This document shows, in pieces, positions 1-8,042 of a stretch of DNA of 64,000 bases; position 1 is the first letter of the stretch; each line of letters begins with the position of its first letter. The DNA comes from Streptomyces tanashiensis. GTDB lineage: Bacteria; Actinomycetota; Actinomycetes; Streptomycetales; Streptomycetaceae. The notes under the pieces are model-generated. The model was given only the letters and a program-made list of their open reading frames with translations. It was not told the DNA's origin and made no database searches. A program made the translations under genes and the position numbers. Location: assembly GCF_014648895.1 (NCBI RefSeq), contig NZ_BMRZ01000001.1:620001-684000 (forward strand). The letters are read 5' to 3'.

Positions 1-122
1 ACACCGGGCGAGTGGGCGGCGACGGCCTCGGCGCCCGAGTCGGCGACGGCGAGGCCGGCTCCGCTGAGGGCAACGGCACCCGTGCCGGCGAGAACAGCGG
101 CAGCCTTCGCGATGCGAGACAT
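1..122 (-). CDS. Chaplin, N-terminal part (cut by window edge)
   Basis: Chaplins are small secreted amyloid-forming proteins that coat aerial hyphae and spores and lower surface tension. The visible 40 residues begin MSRIAKAAAVLAG, form an Ala-rich signal peptide ending near AVADSG, and continue into AEAVAAHSPG, the lead-in that precedes the chaplin domain in this family. The start is the ATG at 122, with an AAGGAG ribosome site a few bases upstream. The chaplin domain itself lies beyond the window edge, so whether this is a short or a long sortase-anchored chaplin cannot be decided. Its start closely matches that of the complete chaplin at 3771-4010 (shared MSRIAKA). Confidence 0.85.
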   Translation of the reverse strand, partial: MSRIAKAAAVLAGTGAVALSGAGLAVADSGAEAVAAHSPG

Positions 123-422
123 CAACAACTCCTTGGACGTGGAAAGCGACCGCAGGAATCACGGCCGTCACTCCCGTTCAACGCCGATCTCCGGACCGGG
201 TCACGGCCTTTGGGCCGAACGGGAAGGGGAAAAACGAAAAAGATGGCCCGCGGCCCGAATGCCGTCCGCCGCCGGATACGACGGGACGCCTTCGGTCCGC
301 GGGCCGCGGCCATGCGACAAGCCTTCTCTTGCAACGACCGACAACCCTTGGGGTGGCGGGGAAGAATCGTGTCTTCACCCGCCTGGTCACCGGTCGTACT
401 AATGAACGGGGACGCGGATGCG
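123..422. other. Intergenic region: chaplin promoter and possible terminator
   Basis: These 300 bases have no convincing gene. The part next to 122 must hold the promoter of the first chaplin. An imperfect inverted repeat (about 244-256 with 301-312) is followed, reading on the minus strand, by the T-rich stretch complementary to 230-241. It could end the transcript of the secreted-protein gene at 423-935. The loop is long (over 40 bases), so this is a weak call. Confidence 0.35.
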
Positions 423-935
423 TCAGCCGGCGTCCGGCGCCAGACCCAGCTGGGGGTCGAGGGCTCCGCTGAGCACCGGGGTGAGCAGGCCGACCTGAGG
501 CTTCGCCAGGTCCGGCAGCCCGGCGAGGCCGTTGCCGCTCGGGGCCTCCACCGGATTGCCGACGACGGCGCCGGGGGTGGCCGCCTTCATCTCCGAGTGC
601 GGGCTGCTGAGCAGGGCGCGGCCTGGCTCGCTGCCCTTGAGGACCTCGGGCAGCGGCGCGTCGACGACGGTCTCCGGCAGGGTGCCGGTGAGCGGGACGC
701 TGGGCAGGGCGACGTCCGGGAGCGCGCCGAGGCCCTTCTGGAAGCCGGTGGGTGCGCCGGGCATCGGGACGGGAACGCCGGTCGCCACGGTCGGCGCGTC
801 CATCGGCAGCACCGGCTCCAGGCCCTGGAGCGGGAGGATCACCGGCGCCTCGACGGCGGCGGCGGGGGAGGCCAGGGCGGCGGAGGCGAGTGCGGTCATG
901 AGGAGTCCCATGCCCGCGTGAGAACGCAGAGTCAT
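423..935 (-). CDS. Small secreted protein, function unknown
   Basis: A 170-residue protein with a clear signal peptide (MTLRSHAGMGLLMTALASA, cleavage probably near AAAVEA). The mature part is rich in Pro, Gly, Leu and Val, has no cysteine, and contains short spaced motifs such as LPLQGLEPVLP and LLTPVLSGAL. It matches no family I recognise. It lies between two chaplin-type genes on the same strand, so a role at the aerial cell surface is a guess from context. An in-frame upstream ATG exists at 1007, but the chosen start at 935 puts the signal peptide at the N-terminus. No strong ribosome site is visible at either. Confidence 0.6.
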   Translation of the reverse strand: MTLRSHAGMGLLMTALASAALASPAAAVEAPVILPLQGLEPVLPMDAPTVATGVPVPMPGAPTGFQKGLGALPDVALPSVPLTGTLPETVVDAPLPEVLKGSEPGRALLSSPHSEMKAATPGAVVGNPVEAPSGNGLAGLPDLAKPQVGLLTPVLSGALDPQLGLAPDAG

Positions 936-995
936 ACGAGGAGAACGAGCCCCTCGGCCGAAACGTCGCGGGACTAACCCGTGTGCAGCAACGCG

Positions 996-1027
996 CAGGG
1001 CCCTCACCGGTGAAGGCGAGGGCCCTG
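996..1027 (-). terminator. Probable terminator after the LPETG protein gene
   Basis: A perfect 10-bp inverted repeat (CAGGGCCCTC at 996-1005, GAGGGCCCTG at 1018-1027) with a 12-base loop sits just past the stop codon of the minus-strand gene at 1053-1919. Confidence 0.55.
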
Positions 1028-1052
1028 GTTGACGCGGTGCCGGCCTGGGGGA

Positions 1053-1919
1053 TCAGTGCCGGCGGGCGATACGTCCGCCGCGGAGGTAGACGACGGCGCC
1101 ACCGATGATCAGCGCGGCGCTGACCGCGGCCGCGCCCATGAGGGCGGCCTCGCTGCCGGTCTCGGGGAGCTGCGGGTGACCGGGGTGACCGGGCGTCGTC
1201 GGCGGCTGCGAGGGCTCGCACTCCTCGCCGTAACCGGACTCCTCGCACTCACCGGGCCCGCCGGGGTGGCCCGGCGGGGTGGTGTGGGTGGGAGGGGTCG
1301 TGGTCGGCGGGTTCGAGGGCTCGCACTCCTCGCCGTAACCGGACTCCTCGCACTCACCGGGCCCACCGGGGTGGGTCGGCGGAGTGGTGTGGGTGGGAGG
1401 GGTCGTGTGGGGAGGCCGCGTGGTCGGAGGGGTCGTGTGCGGAGGCCTCGTGGTCGGCGGGGTCGTGTGCGGAGGCCTCGTGGTCGGCGGAGTGGTGGTC
1501 GGAGGCGTCGTGGTCGGCGGAGTGGTGGTCGGGGGGTGCGTGGGCGGGTGCGTCGGGGGATGGGTCGGCGGGTGCGTCGGGGGATGCGTGGGCGGGTGCG
1601 TCGGCGGGTGCGTCGGGGGGTGGGTCGGCGGATGCGTGGGAGGCTCCGTCGGCTCACCGGGCTCCTCGCCGTAGCCGCCGGGGCCCTCCGCGTGGTCGCA
1701 GAGGTCGCCGACGGCTTCCGCGACGTAGCCCCCGAGCTCCATGCTCTTGCCGCAGACGTCCGCGGGCAGCGGGGCCTGGACATGGCCGGCCGCGCCGGAA
1801 CCGGGCCCGTCGCCCGCACCGGGGTGGGCGTTCGCGGCCAGGGCGAAGCCGCCGCTCAGCGACAGGATGCCGGTCGCTGCCGCCGCGGTGAGTACTTTCC
1901 TGCTGATGATGGACCGCAT
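1053..1919 (-). CDS. LPETG sortase-anchored Pro/Thr-rich protein with chaplin-like domain
   Basis: A 288-residue wall-anchored protein. Residues 1 to about 31 are a signal peptide. Residues 46-76 resemble a degenerate chaplin domain: VQAPLPADVCG lines up with the chaplin VPVHVPVNVCG, and C56 and C74 are separated by 17 residues exactly as in the two complete chaplins of this window, with glycines at matching places. A long low-complexity stalk of THPP, TTTPP and TTRPPH units follows, then two copies of a Cys-containing block (GECEESGYGEECEP). The C-terminus is LPETG (251-255), a hydrophobic helix and a basic tail, a standard sorting signal. Streptomyces sortase E substrates usually carry LAXTG, so LPETG is notable. 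The ATG at 1919 has an AGAGGAA ribosome site. Confidence 0.85.
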   Translation of the reverse strand: MRSIISRKVLTAAAATGILSLSGGFALAANAHPGAGDGPGSGAAGHVQAPLPADVCGKSMELGGYVAEAVGDLCDHAEGPGGYGEEPGEPTEPPTHPPTHPPTHPPTHPPTHPPTHPPTHPPTHPPTHPPTTTPPTTTPPTTTPPTTRPPHTTPPTTRPPHTTPPTTRPPHTTPPTHTTPPTHPGGPGECEESGYGEECEPSNPPTTTPPTHTTPPGHPGGPGECEESGYGEECEPSQPPTTPGHPGHPQLPETGSEAALMGAAAVSAALIIGGAVVYLRGGRIARRH

Positions 1920-2153
1920 ACCGCTCTTCCTCTGGAGAAAGGGAGAGACCGGCGAGGATCCCCCCTCGCTCCGACCGGCCTGATCCGCAACGACGATTCA
2001 TGTGGGATCGGCCAGAGGGTATGGGTCGGCGCCCGGCGCACGACCGGGGCCACACGGCAGCTGATCAGAAAATCATTCGATCAGCCGACCGTGAGGAACG
2101 GCGACGTCAGAGGCGCCGTAAGTGCCCGTGGGAACAGTGATGCTGAGGTGGCG

Positions 2154-2435
2154 TCAGCCGCCCAGCGGGAGGCCGCCGGGGACCGGGAGCCCGCCGAGCA
2201 GCGGGGCGCCCTTGGTGGCGGTGTTCAGCTGGTCCGCCGCCTTCGTGACGGTCTGGACCGGGGAGCCGTCCGTGGTGCTGCTCAGCATGTCGCTCTTCAG
2301 CCCGTTGGCGGCGATCGCTTCGAGGCCACCGTTCAGGCTGGTGGGGGTCAGCGCCTCCGCGGCCATGGCGGGCGCGGCAGCACCCATGGCCATCAGCGAA
2401 CCGGCGACAACCGCGGCGACCTTGGTGGGCTTCAT
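2154..2435 (-). CDS. Small secreted protein, function unknown
   Basis: A 93-residue protein with a textbook signal peptide (MKPTKVAAVVAGSLMAMG, cleavage near AMAAEA) and a good ribosome site (AGAGGAAGG) upstream of the ATG. The mature part of about 65 residues has no cysteine and ends in a Gly/Leu/Pro stretch (PLLGGLPVPGGLPLGG). I do not recognise the family. It sits among chaplin and other secreted-protein genes, which suggests export during aerial growth, but nothing in the sequence gives a biochemical function. Confidence 0.7.
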   Translation of the reverse strand: MKPTKVAAVVAGSLMAMGAAAPAMAAEALTPTSLNGGLEAIAANGLKSDMLSSTTDGSPVQTVTKAADQLNTATKGAPLLGGLPVPGGLPLGG

Positions 2436-2659
2436 GGAGTGAATCCTTCCTCTGTGCGTTCAAGTCACGTTCCGTACAGGGTTCTTGGCCGAATCCTGTA
2501 CATCGTTCTGCTTCTGTAACGAGGAGTGAGCGCCCCGGAAACTCCGGGAGGAAGGATTTCTCGGTACTGCACCCGATCGATGCGGGCCGGTGCTATTTGC
2601 CGATCGCACACGGCCGTACCGGCCCGGCGGAGGCCGGACCGGTACGGGTGCGCGGGGCG

Positions 2660-3496
2660 CTACCGGACGGGCAGCGGGGGCTTGACCGGCAGCTCGGGCG
2701 CGTCAACGGGGAGCTCCGGCGGGTCGGCGGGCAGCTCGGGCGCGGTGACCGGGAGCGCCGGGAGCGTGGGCAGCCCGGCCAGGTCGGGCGCGGGCAGCCC
2801 GCTGCCGAGCACGGTGGCGACGACCAGGTTGACCAGCGAGGTCAGCGTCGAGGTGACCTGCGGGACGACTCCGCCGGCATCGCCGGAGGTGACGGCGGCG
2901 AGCAGGGCGGCGACCGCCTTCTCGACGCTCGCGAGGGCGTCGTCCACGACGTCCGCCGGGGCAGCGGCCTTCGCACCGGCCGCGACGGGCAGGGCCACGG
3001 GCGGGGTCACCGGGAGGCCCGCGGCCGGGGGCGTGACCGGAAGGTCCGCGGCCGGAGGCGTGACCGGAAGGTCCGCGGCCGGAGGCGTGACCGGAAGGTC
3101 CGCCGCCGGGGGGTTCACCGGGGTCGCGGGGGCCGGGGTGTCCGGGAGGGGGGCCGGGGTGTCCGGGAGGGGGGCCGGGGCGGTGGCCTTCGCCTCGTCG
3201 ACCGCCGCGTCGATCCTGGCCTCGAGGGCGGCGGCATCGGCGGCGGGGAGTTGGCCGGCGTCGGCCTCGAGCGCGGCCGTGACGAGTTCGGTCACGGGGG
3301 TGGTCACCGAGCCGAGCTCGCCGAGCGCTTCGGCCTGGGCCAGCAGGGCGGCGGCGTTCGGGAGGGGCGCGCGTGCGGCCCGGTCGGCCGCGGGGGACGG
3401 GTGGTGCTCGTCGGCGAAGGCGGGTCCCGCCGTGCCGAGGGTGATGGCGGCGGATATCGCCAGGGCGGTGAGACGGCGTATGGCCTGGGGACGCAT
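2660..3496 (-). CDS. Secreted Ala/Pro-rich repeat protein, function unknown
   Basis: A 278-residue protein with a signal peptide (residues 1 to about 28, ending GPAFADE). A probably helical Ala/Glu-rich part (about 35-105) is followed by two PAPLPDT units, about four PPAADLPVT-type units encoded by near-identical 24-bp DNA repeats around 3025-3115, a second Ala/Val-rich helical part, and a Pro-rich tail built on ELPVD/ELPAD units. There is no cysteine and no anchor. The start ATG has AAGGAAAAGGAA upstream. The composition suggests an extended extracellular protein. No family is recognised. Confidence 0.7.
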   Translation of the reverse strand: MRPQAIRRLTALAISAAITLGTAGPAFADEHHPSPAADRAARAPLPNAAALLAQAEALGELGSVTTPVTELVTAALEADAGQLPAADAAALEARIDAAVDEAKATAPAPLPDTPAPLPDTPAPATPVNPPAADLPVTPPAADLPVTPPAADLPVTPPAAGLPVTPPVALPVAAGAKAAAPADVVDDALASVEKAVAALLAAVTSGDAGGVVPQVTSTLTSLVNLVVATVLGSGLPAPDLAGLPTLPALPVTAPELPADPPELPVDAPELPVKPPLPVR

Positions 3497-3702
3497 ATGT
3501 GTTCCTTTTCCTTATGCGTCGGACAACTGCTCTCCCACGGTGCCTGCGGATATAGCCCTCCGCAACCGCGGAACTACTGAGCGCCACGTCTCCGTTCGAG
3601 TGAATCCACCCTCGCGGACTGCCCCTCGAAGGGGCGTACGCCGTTGCACCGAACGGCGCACGAGGGTGCGTCCGAACGAGTACCGAACCAGTGCCGGCAA
3701 GG

Positions 3703-3744
3703 AAAAAGCCGGTGCGCCCACCCCCGGGGTGGGCGCACCGGCTT
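3703..3744 (-). terminator. Intrinsic terminator of the chaplin gene
   Basis: A long near-perfect hairpin (left arm 3706-3724, right arm 3726-3744, GC-rich) lies just downstream of the minus-strand chaplin stop codon. On that strand it is followed by a run of five T (3703-3707), the classical layout. Confidence 0.8.
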
Positions 3745-3770
3745 CGGAAGGACCGATCAGGCGTGCCAGA

Positions 3771-4010
3771 TCAGGCGTTGACGCAGGTGTTGCCGAAGGC
3801 CGGGTTCAGCGCGCCGATGACGCTGACGGTGTTGCCGCAGAGGTTGACCGGGATGTGGACCGGGACCTGGACGACGTTGCCGGAGGCGACACCGGGGGAC
3901 TTCACGGCCGCAGCCTCGGCTCCGGCGTCGGCGGCGGCGGCACCGGCGGCACCGGCGACGGCGGCGGCGGCACCCACGGACAGGACAACGGCCTTGGCGA
4001 TACGGGACAT
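3771..4010 (-). CDS. Short chaplin
   Basis: A complete 79-residue chaplin: signal peptide (MSRIAKAVVLSVGAAAA, cleavage near AAAADAG), the lead-in AVKSPGV and one chaplin domain (residues about 42-78) with the family core VVQVPVHIPVN, CGNTVSVIGALNPAFGN and two cysteines 17 residues apart that form the conserved disulfide. Short chaplins assemble into amyloid fibrils at the air-water interface. Longer upstream starts are open, but the ATG at 4010 gives the standard length and has GAGGAG upstream. By position beside the polysaccharide genes it may be the chpF counterpart of S. coelicolor; I am not certain of the letter. Confidence 0.95.
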   Translation of the reverse strand: MSRIAKAVVLSVGAAAAVAGAAGAAAADAGAEAAAVKSPGVASGNVVQVPVHIPVNLCGNTVSVIGALNPAFGNTCVNA

Positions 4011-4392
4011 GGGGAGGTGCTCCTCGATCGAATTCATCCAACTCGGACTGCGCGGACTGTTCGGCCCGGCTCCCTCAACAACGCCCCGCGTTTTCATCGG
4101 TTGCTCTCCCGAACGGGTGACGTTCAACCGATCTTTGGGCCATAGGAGGGCCATTCGAGGGACTGGGCGTGGAATGGCGCAACACGCTCAACGAGGAACC
4201 GGCCGCACAGATACGGGAGTTAGCGTTTCCGGGCATCTAATGCGTACTATCGCCCCGCATCGGGGTTATAACGTTCCCGAACGTTGCTTCCGGGCCCGCC
4301 GCGCGTTCACCCATTTCGTGCGGACGACACCTTCTTCTCCCCCGGCCTACTCGGGTCTTCCCTCCCTTCTCTCATCAAAGCGGAGAACCTGT
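4011..4392. promoter_or_regulatory. Divergent promoter region, chaplin / polysaccharide operon
   Basis: These 382 bases separate the minus-strand chaplin from the plus-strand operon starting at 4393 and hold no convincing gene. Near the operon side there is an AT-richer patch with TACTAT and TTATAACG and a perfect inverted repeat AACGTT-CCCG-AACGTT (4270-4285). On the chaplin side, minus strand, is CGTTGTTGA, which loosely resembles the -10 region I remember for the developmental sigma factor BldN. These are pattern matches only. Confidence 0.35.
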
Positions 4393-5451
4393 ATGCGGAA
4401 TTCAGCGGTTCTTGCTGTGCGTCGCAGCGTGTTGTGCGCCTTGTCGTGTGCGGCCCTGTCCGCCGCGCTCCCGGGCGCCTCCGCAGCCGCACCACAACCG
4501 CGGGAGGCGACCCGTGTCCCCTTCGCCGCCCGCCACCAGGCCGTGCAGCACGGGGGGATCGTGCGCGCCGCCAACACCTCGGCGAAGGGCGCGAAGGGCA
4601 CCGAGTCGGTGAACGACCGCGCCACGATCGCGTACGTCGACGTGGACAAGGACCCCAACACGTACAACTCCAGCCGTGCCGCCCTCGCGGTGCCGGCCGG
4701 CGCCCGCGTCACCTGGGCCCGTCTCTACTGGGGCGGGAACCTGCGGGTGGGCGAGCAGAAGCCGCCGAAGGACAACGGCCGCGTGCTGATCGCCGAGCCG
4801 GGGGGCCAGTACAAGGCGCTGCTCGCCGACTCCCTGATCGGCCACCGCACGGCCGACGGGGCCGACGCCTTCCAGGCCTCCGCCGACGTCACCGAGCTGG
4901 TCCGGTGGGCGAAGCCGGGGCAGTGGACCGTGGCCCAGGTCAATGTGGCCATGGGCCGCTCCGCGGTGGGCGGCTGGGGCGGCTGGACGCTCGTGGCCGC
5001 GTACGAGAAGGCCTCGGAACCGCTGCGCAGGATCCGTGTCTGGGACGGTTTCGAAACAGTGGGTCCGCGCGCCGGCGAGCTGCGCGTCCCGGTCGACGGG
5101 AACCGTTTTCCCAAGGGCGTCTCCGGGCGTCTCGGGTTGATCGCCTATGACGGCGACCGCGGCACTTCCGGGGATTACCTGGCGGTGGAAACGAGCCGTT
5201 CGGAGAGCACGCGTCTCTCCGATTCCGCCAATTCCGAGGACGACGTGCTGAACTCCAGCATCACCGAATTCGGCGCCGGTCGGACCGTACGTCATCCCGA
5301 TCGTACGAACACGCTCGGATACGACTCCGACGTGTTCGACCTGCGGGGAGCGCTGCGCGCGGGGGGCGACCGGGTCCACGTCCGGATCGGCAGCCGGAAG
5401 GACACCGTCTGGCTCGGCGCGGTCTTCCTCCAGGCCGACGTCCGGCGCTGA
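4393..5451 (+). CDS. Secreted DUF3344-like protein
   Basis: A 352-residue exported protein with a signal peptide (about residues 1-33, ending GASAAAP). The mature part contains the motifs YVDVDKDPNTYNSS, ARLYWGGNL and GGWTLVAAYE, which I associate with the uncharacterised DUF3344 family of secreted beta-rich proteins. There is no obvious catalytic motif and no wall anchor. It is the first gene of the polysaccharide operon and its stop is one base from the GTG of the following glycosyltransferase, so the two are probably co-translated. The ATG at 4393 has GGAGAA upstream, and the frame is open much further upstream without a signal peptide. A structural or polymer-binding role outside the cell is inference. 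Confidence 0.75.
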   Translation: MRNSAVLAVRRSVLCALSCAALSAALPGASAAAPQPREATRVPFAARHQAVQHGGIVRAANTSAKGAKGTESVNDRATIAYVDVDKDPNTYNSSRAALAVPAGARVTWARLYWGGNLRVGEQKPPKDNGRVLIAEPGGQYKALLADSLIGHRTADGADAFQASADVTELVRWAKPGQWTVAQVNVAMGRSAVGGWGGWTLVAAYEKASEPLRRIRVWDGFETVGPRAGELRVPVDGNRFPKGVSGRLGLIAYDGDRGTSGDYLAVETSRSESTRLSDSANSEDDVLNSSITEFGAGRTVRHPDRTNTLGYDSDVFDLRGALRAGGDRVHVRIGSRKDTVWLGAVFLQADVRR

Positions 5452-5452
5452 C

Positions 5453-6589
5453 GTGCTGTCACCACTCGATACGGACCTCGCGTCCGTCACCGTCCTGCAC
5501 GCGGTCCAGCCCGGCGACGGCGGGGTCGCCCGTGTCGTCGTCGACCTGGTCCGCGCCCAGCGCGCCGCCGGCCTGCGGGTCGCGGTCGCCTGCCCGCCCG
5601 GCACCGGGCTCTCCGCCGCCGTCCGCGCCGAGGGCGCCGAGACCCACGACTGGCGGGCCGGCCGTGACCCCGGTCCCGCCGTCCTTCGCGAGACGCGGGA
5701 CCTGGCCTGGCTGATCCGCGTCGTACGGCCCGGGCTCGTCCACGCGCACAGCGCCAAGGCCGGGCTGTGCGCCCGACTCGCCGTGCGGGGACGGATCCCG
5801 ACGGTGTATCAGCCGCACGCCTGGTCCTTCGAGGCGGTCGAGGGAAGGACCGCCGCGGTCGCCCGGCGCTGGGAGCGCTTCGGCGCGCGGTGGACGGACC
5901 GGATCCTCTGCGTGAGCGAGGCCGAGCGGCGTACCGGCGAGGAGGCCGGGGTCGCGGCGGACTGGTCGGTCGTCCACAACGGCGTGGACACGGCCCGGTT
6001 CACGACCGACGGGCCGCCCGGGAACCCCGCGCCCACCGTCGTCTGCGTGGGCCGGCTCTGCCGCCAGAAGGGGCAGGACGTCCTGCTCGCCGCCTGGCCC
6101 GCCGTCCTCGCGGAGGTGCCCGCGGCCCGGCTCGTCCTGGTCGGCGACGGCCCGGACGAGGAGCCGCTGCGGTCCGCCGCCGGTCCCTCGGTGCGGTTCA
6201 CCGGCGCCGTCGCGGACACCGTGCCCTGGTACCGGGCCGCCGACGTGGTCGTCCTGCCGTCCCGCTGGGAGGGCATGGCGCTCGCGCCCCTGGAGGCCAT
6301 GGCCGCCGGCCGGCCGGTCGTCGTCAGCGACGTGGACGGGGCGCGCGAGAGCCTGCCGTCCGCCCATGAACCCCTGTGCCTGGTCCCGCCCGAGGACCCG
6401 GCCGCGCTCGCCACCGCTCTGGTCCGCCTCCTCGGCGCGCCCGGGCTGCGGCACCGCCTGGGCCGCGAGGCCCACGAGCACGTCCTCAGCAGATTCGATG
6501 TCCGGCGCACCGGCGCGGCCGTCGCGGACGTCTACCGCGAGCTGGCCGGAGTGCGGGGGGCCGAGCACAGAGAGCCGATCGCGAAGTGA
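5453..6589 (+). CDS. Glycosyltransferase family 4
   Basis: A 378-residue GT-B retaining glycosyltransferase. The N-terminal half has the acceptor-side motif HAVQPGDGGVARVV and VHAHSAKAG. The C-terminal half has the nucleotide-sugar fold with VVCVGRLCRQKG, LVGDGPDE and the E-x7-E motif in WEGMALAPLEAMAAG. There is no signal peptide, so it acts on the cytoplasmic face, probably adding a sugar to an undecaprenyl-diphosphate-linked intermediate. It starts with GTG one base after the preceding stop and overlaps the next gene by four bases. The sugar and linkage cannot be read from the sequence. Confidence 0.88.
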   Translation: MLSPLDTDLASVTVLHAVQPGDGGVARVVVDLVRAQRAAGLRVAVACPPGTGLSAAVRAEGAETHDWRAGRDPGPAVLRETRDLAWLIRVVRPGLVHAHSAKAGLCARLAVRGRIPTVYQPHAWSFEAVEGRTAAVARRWERFGARWTDRILCVSEAERRTGEEAGVAADWSVVHNGVDTARFTTDGPPGNPAPTVVCVGRLCRQKGQDVLLAAWPAVLAEVPAARLVLVGDGPDEEPLRSAAGPSVRFTGAVADTVPWYRAADVVVLPSRWEGMALAPLEAMAAGRPVVVSDVDGARESLPSAHEPLCLVPPEDPAALATALVRLLGAPGLRHRLGREAHEHVLSRFDVRRTGAAVADVYRELAGVRGAEHREPIAK

Positions 6590-8040
6590 CCACGGAAAGT
6601 ACCAGCGTTCCCCCCTCGCCGGGCCCCTGGCCCACGGCGAGCCAGGCGGCCTTCGGCCTCGCCTCCCTGGCGCCGCGCCGCGGCACGCCCGGCCGTCTCG
6701 CGCTGCCGCGCCACCGCCGCGTGCCGCGCCGGTCCGGCGTGGCGGCGCTCGTGGCGGTCGACGCCCTGGCCGTCCTCGGCGCCGCGTCGGTGCTGAGCGC
6801 GGCGCACCAGGACCTCCGGCTCGTGCTGCCGGTCCTGGCGGTCGTCCTCGTCCTCGACGGGCACGCGGGGCTCTATCGGCCGGCCGCGCACACCCGGGCC
6901 CTCGACGAGCTGCCCGCGCTCGGCTCCCGCGCCGGGTTCGCCTGGTGCCTGGCGGCGGCGGCGGTCGCCGCGTACTCCCCCGCCCTGGCGATGGGGCCGC
7001 TGCGGCTGTGCGCCGCCTACGGCATTCATGTGGCCGTGGTGTGCCTGGTCCGCGCCGTGCTGCTCGGGCGGCGGCGCCGGATCGCGCGGGAGCGTCCGCG
7101 GTCGGCGCTCGTCGTCGGCGGGGCGGGGGCCGCGCGCCGGTTCGCGGCCGCGGCCGCCCAGCACCCCGAGTACGGGATGCGGCCGGTCGGGATCGTGGGC
7201 GTCCCGGAGCAGGGCGGAGCCCCCCGGATGCCCGGGGAGGCCGGGCTCCCGGTGCTCACCACGACCGAGGAGATCAAGCGGGCCGTCATCCAGAACGCCG
7301 TGCGCGACGCGGTGTTCCTCGACGACGAGCCCGGTCTGGTGACGCTCTTCCAGCAGTACGGCTGCGCCACCTGGCGGGTCGGCGGACGGCACCAGGACGG
7401 GCCGATGGGCGCGCACATGTGGGGGTACGCCTGGCGGCCGGTCGTCCCGCTGGGCGAGCGGCGCGGGCGGACCGCGAAGCGGGCCCTCGACATCGCGCTC
7501 GCCGCCCCCGCGCTCGCGGTCGCGCTGCCGGTGCTGCTGCTCTGCGCGCTGGCCGTGCGGCTCTCGGACGGTCCCGGGGTGCTCTTCCGGCAGGAACGGG
7601 TGGGCCAGCACGGGCGCCACTTCACGCTGCTGAAGTTCCGTACGCTGCGTCCCTCCGACGACACCGAGTCGGCGACCCGCTGGAACGTGGCGGGCGACCG
7701 GCGGATGAGCGCGGCCGGGAGCTTCCTGCGGAAGTCCTCGCTGGACGAGCTGCCGCAGCTGTGGAACGTGCTGCGCGGCGACATGAGCCTGGTCGGGCCC
7801 CGGCCCGAACGGCCCTACTTCGTCGCCCAGTTCAGCAAGATCCACACGGGGTACGCGGCCCGGCACCGGATGCCGGTGGGGCTCACGGGTCTCGCGCAGG
7901 TGCACGGGCTGCGCGGGGACACCTCGATCGAGGACCGCTGCCGCTTCGACAACCACTACATCGACCACTGGTCGCTCTGGCAGGACGTCTGCATCCTGCT
8001 GCGCACGGCGGCCGGCCTCGTCCGACCCACGGGGAGCTGA
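6586..8040 (+). CDS. Undecaprenyl-phosphate sugar transferase (WbaP/ExoY type)
   Basis: A 484-residue membrane enzyme that starts polymer synthesis by moving a sugar-1-phosphate onto undecaprenyl phosphate. The N-terminal part has several membrane segments (about 50-160), then a Rossmann-like middle part (SALVVGGAGAARRF). The C-terminal catalytic domain begins near RTAKRALDIAL with one membrane helix and contains KFRTLR (about 350), DELPQLWNVLRGDMSLVGPRP (about 387-407) and the terminal bacterial sugar transferase motifs. It starts at the GTG at 6586, overlapping the preceding stop by four bases. Polyisoprenyl-phosphate hexose-1-phosphate transferase is the safest name; the sugar is unknown. 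Confidence 0.9.
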   Translation: MTTESTSVPPSPGPWPTASQAAFGLASLAPRRGTPGRLALPRHRRVPRRSGVAALVAVDALAVLGAASVLSAAHQDLRLVLPVLAVVLVLDGHAGLYRPAAHTRALDELPALGSRAGFAWCLAAAAVAAYSPALAMGPLRLCAAYGIHVAVVCLVRAVLLGRRRRIARERPRSALVVGGAGAARRFAAAAAQHPEYGMRPVGIVGVPEQGGAPRMPGEAGLPVLTTTEEIKRAVIQNAVRDAVFLDDEPGLVTLFQQYGCATWRVGGRHQDGPMGAHMWGYAWRPVVPLGERRGRTAKRALDIALAAPALAVALPVLLLCALAVRLSDGPGVLFRQERVGQHGRHFTLLKFRTLRPSDDTESATRWNVAGDRRMSAAGSFLRKSSLDELPQLWNVLRGDMSLVGPRPERPYFVAQFSKIHTGYAARHRMPVGLTGLAQVHGLRGDTSIEDRCRFDNHYIDHWSLWQDVCILLRTAAGLVRPTGS

Positions 8041-8042
8041 GA

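Noticed and set aside
1384..1674. Plus-strand Gly/Val-rich repeat protein
   Set aside because: It is the antisense of the Pro/Thr-rich stalk of the LPETG protein, which has signal peptide, sorting signal and ribosome site on the minus strand.
3512..3721. Possible small gene between the secreted-repeat protein and chaplin
   Set aside because: No ribosome site and no secretion signal, and it overlaps the chaplin terminator.
4011..4392. Firm assignment of a BldN promoter
   Set aside because: Only a partial -10-like match (CGTTG) was found, no convincing -35 at correct spacing, and I could not verify the consensus.
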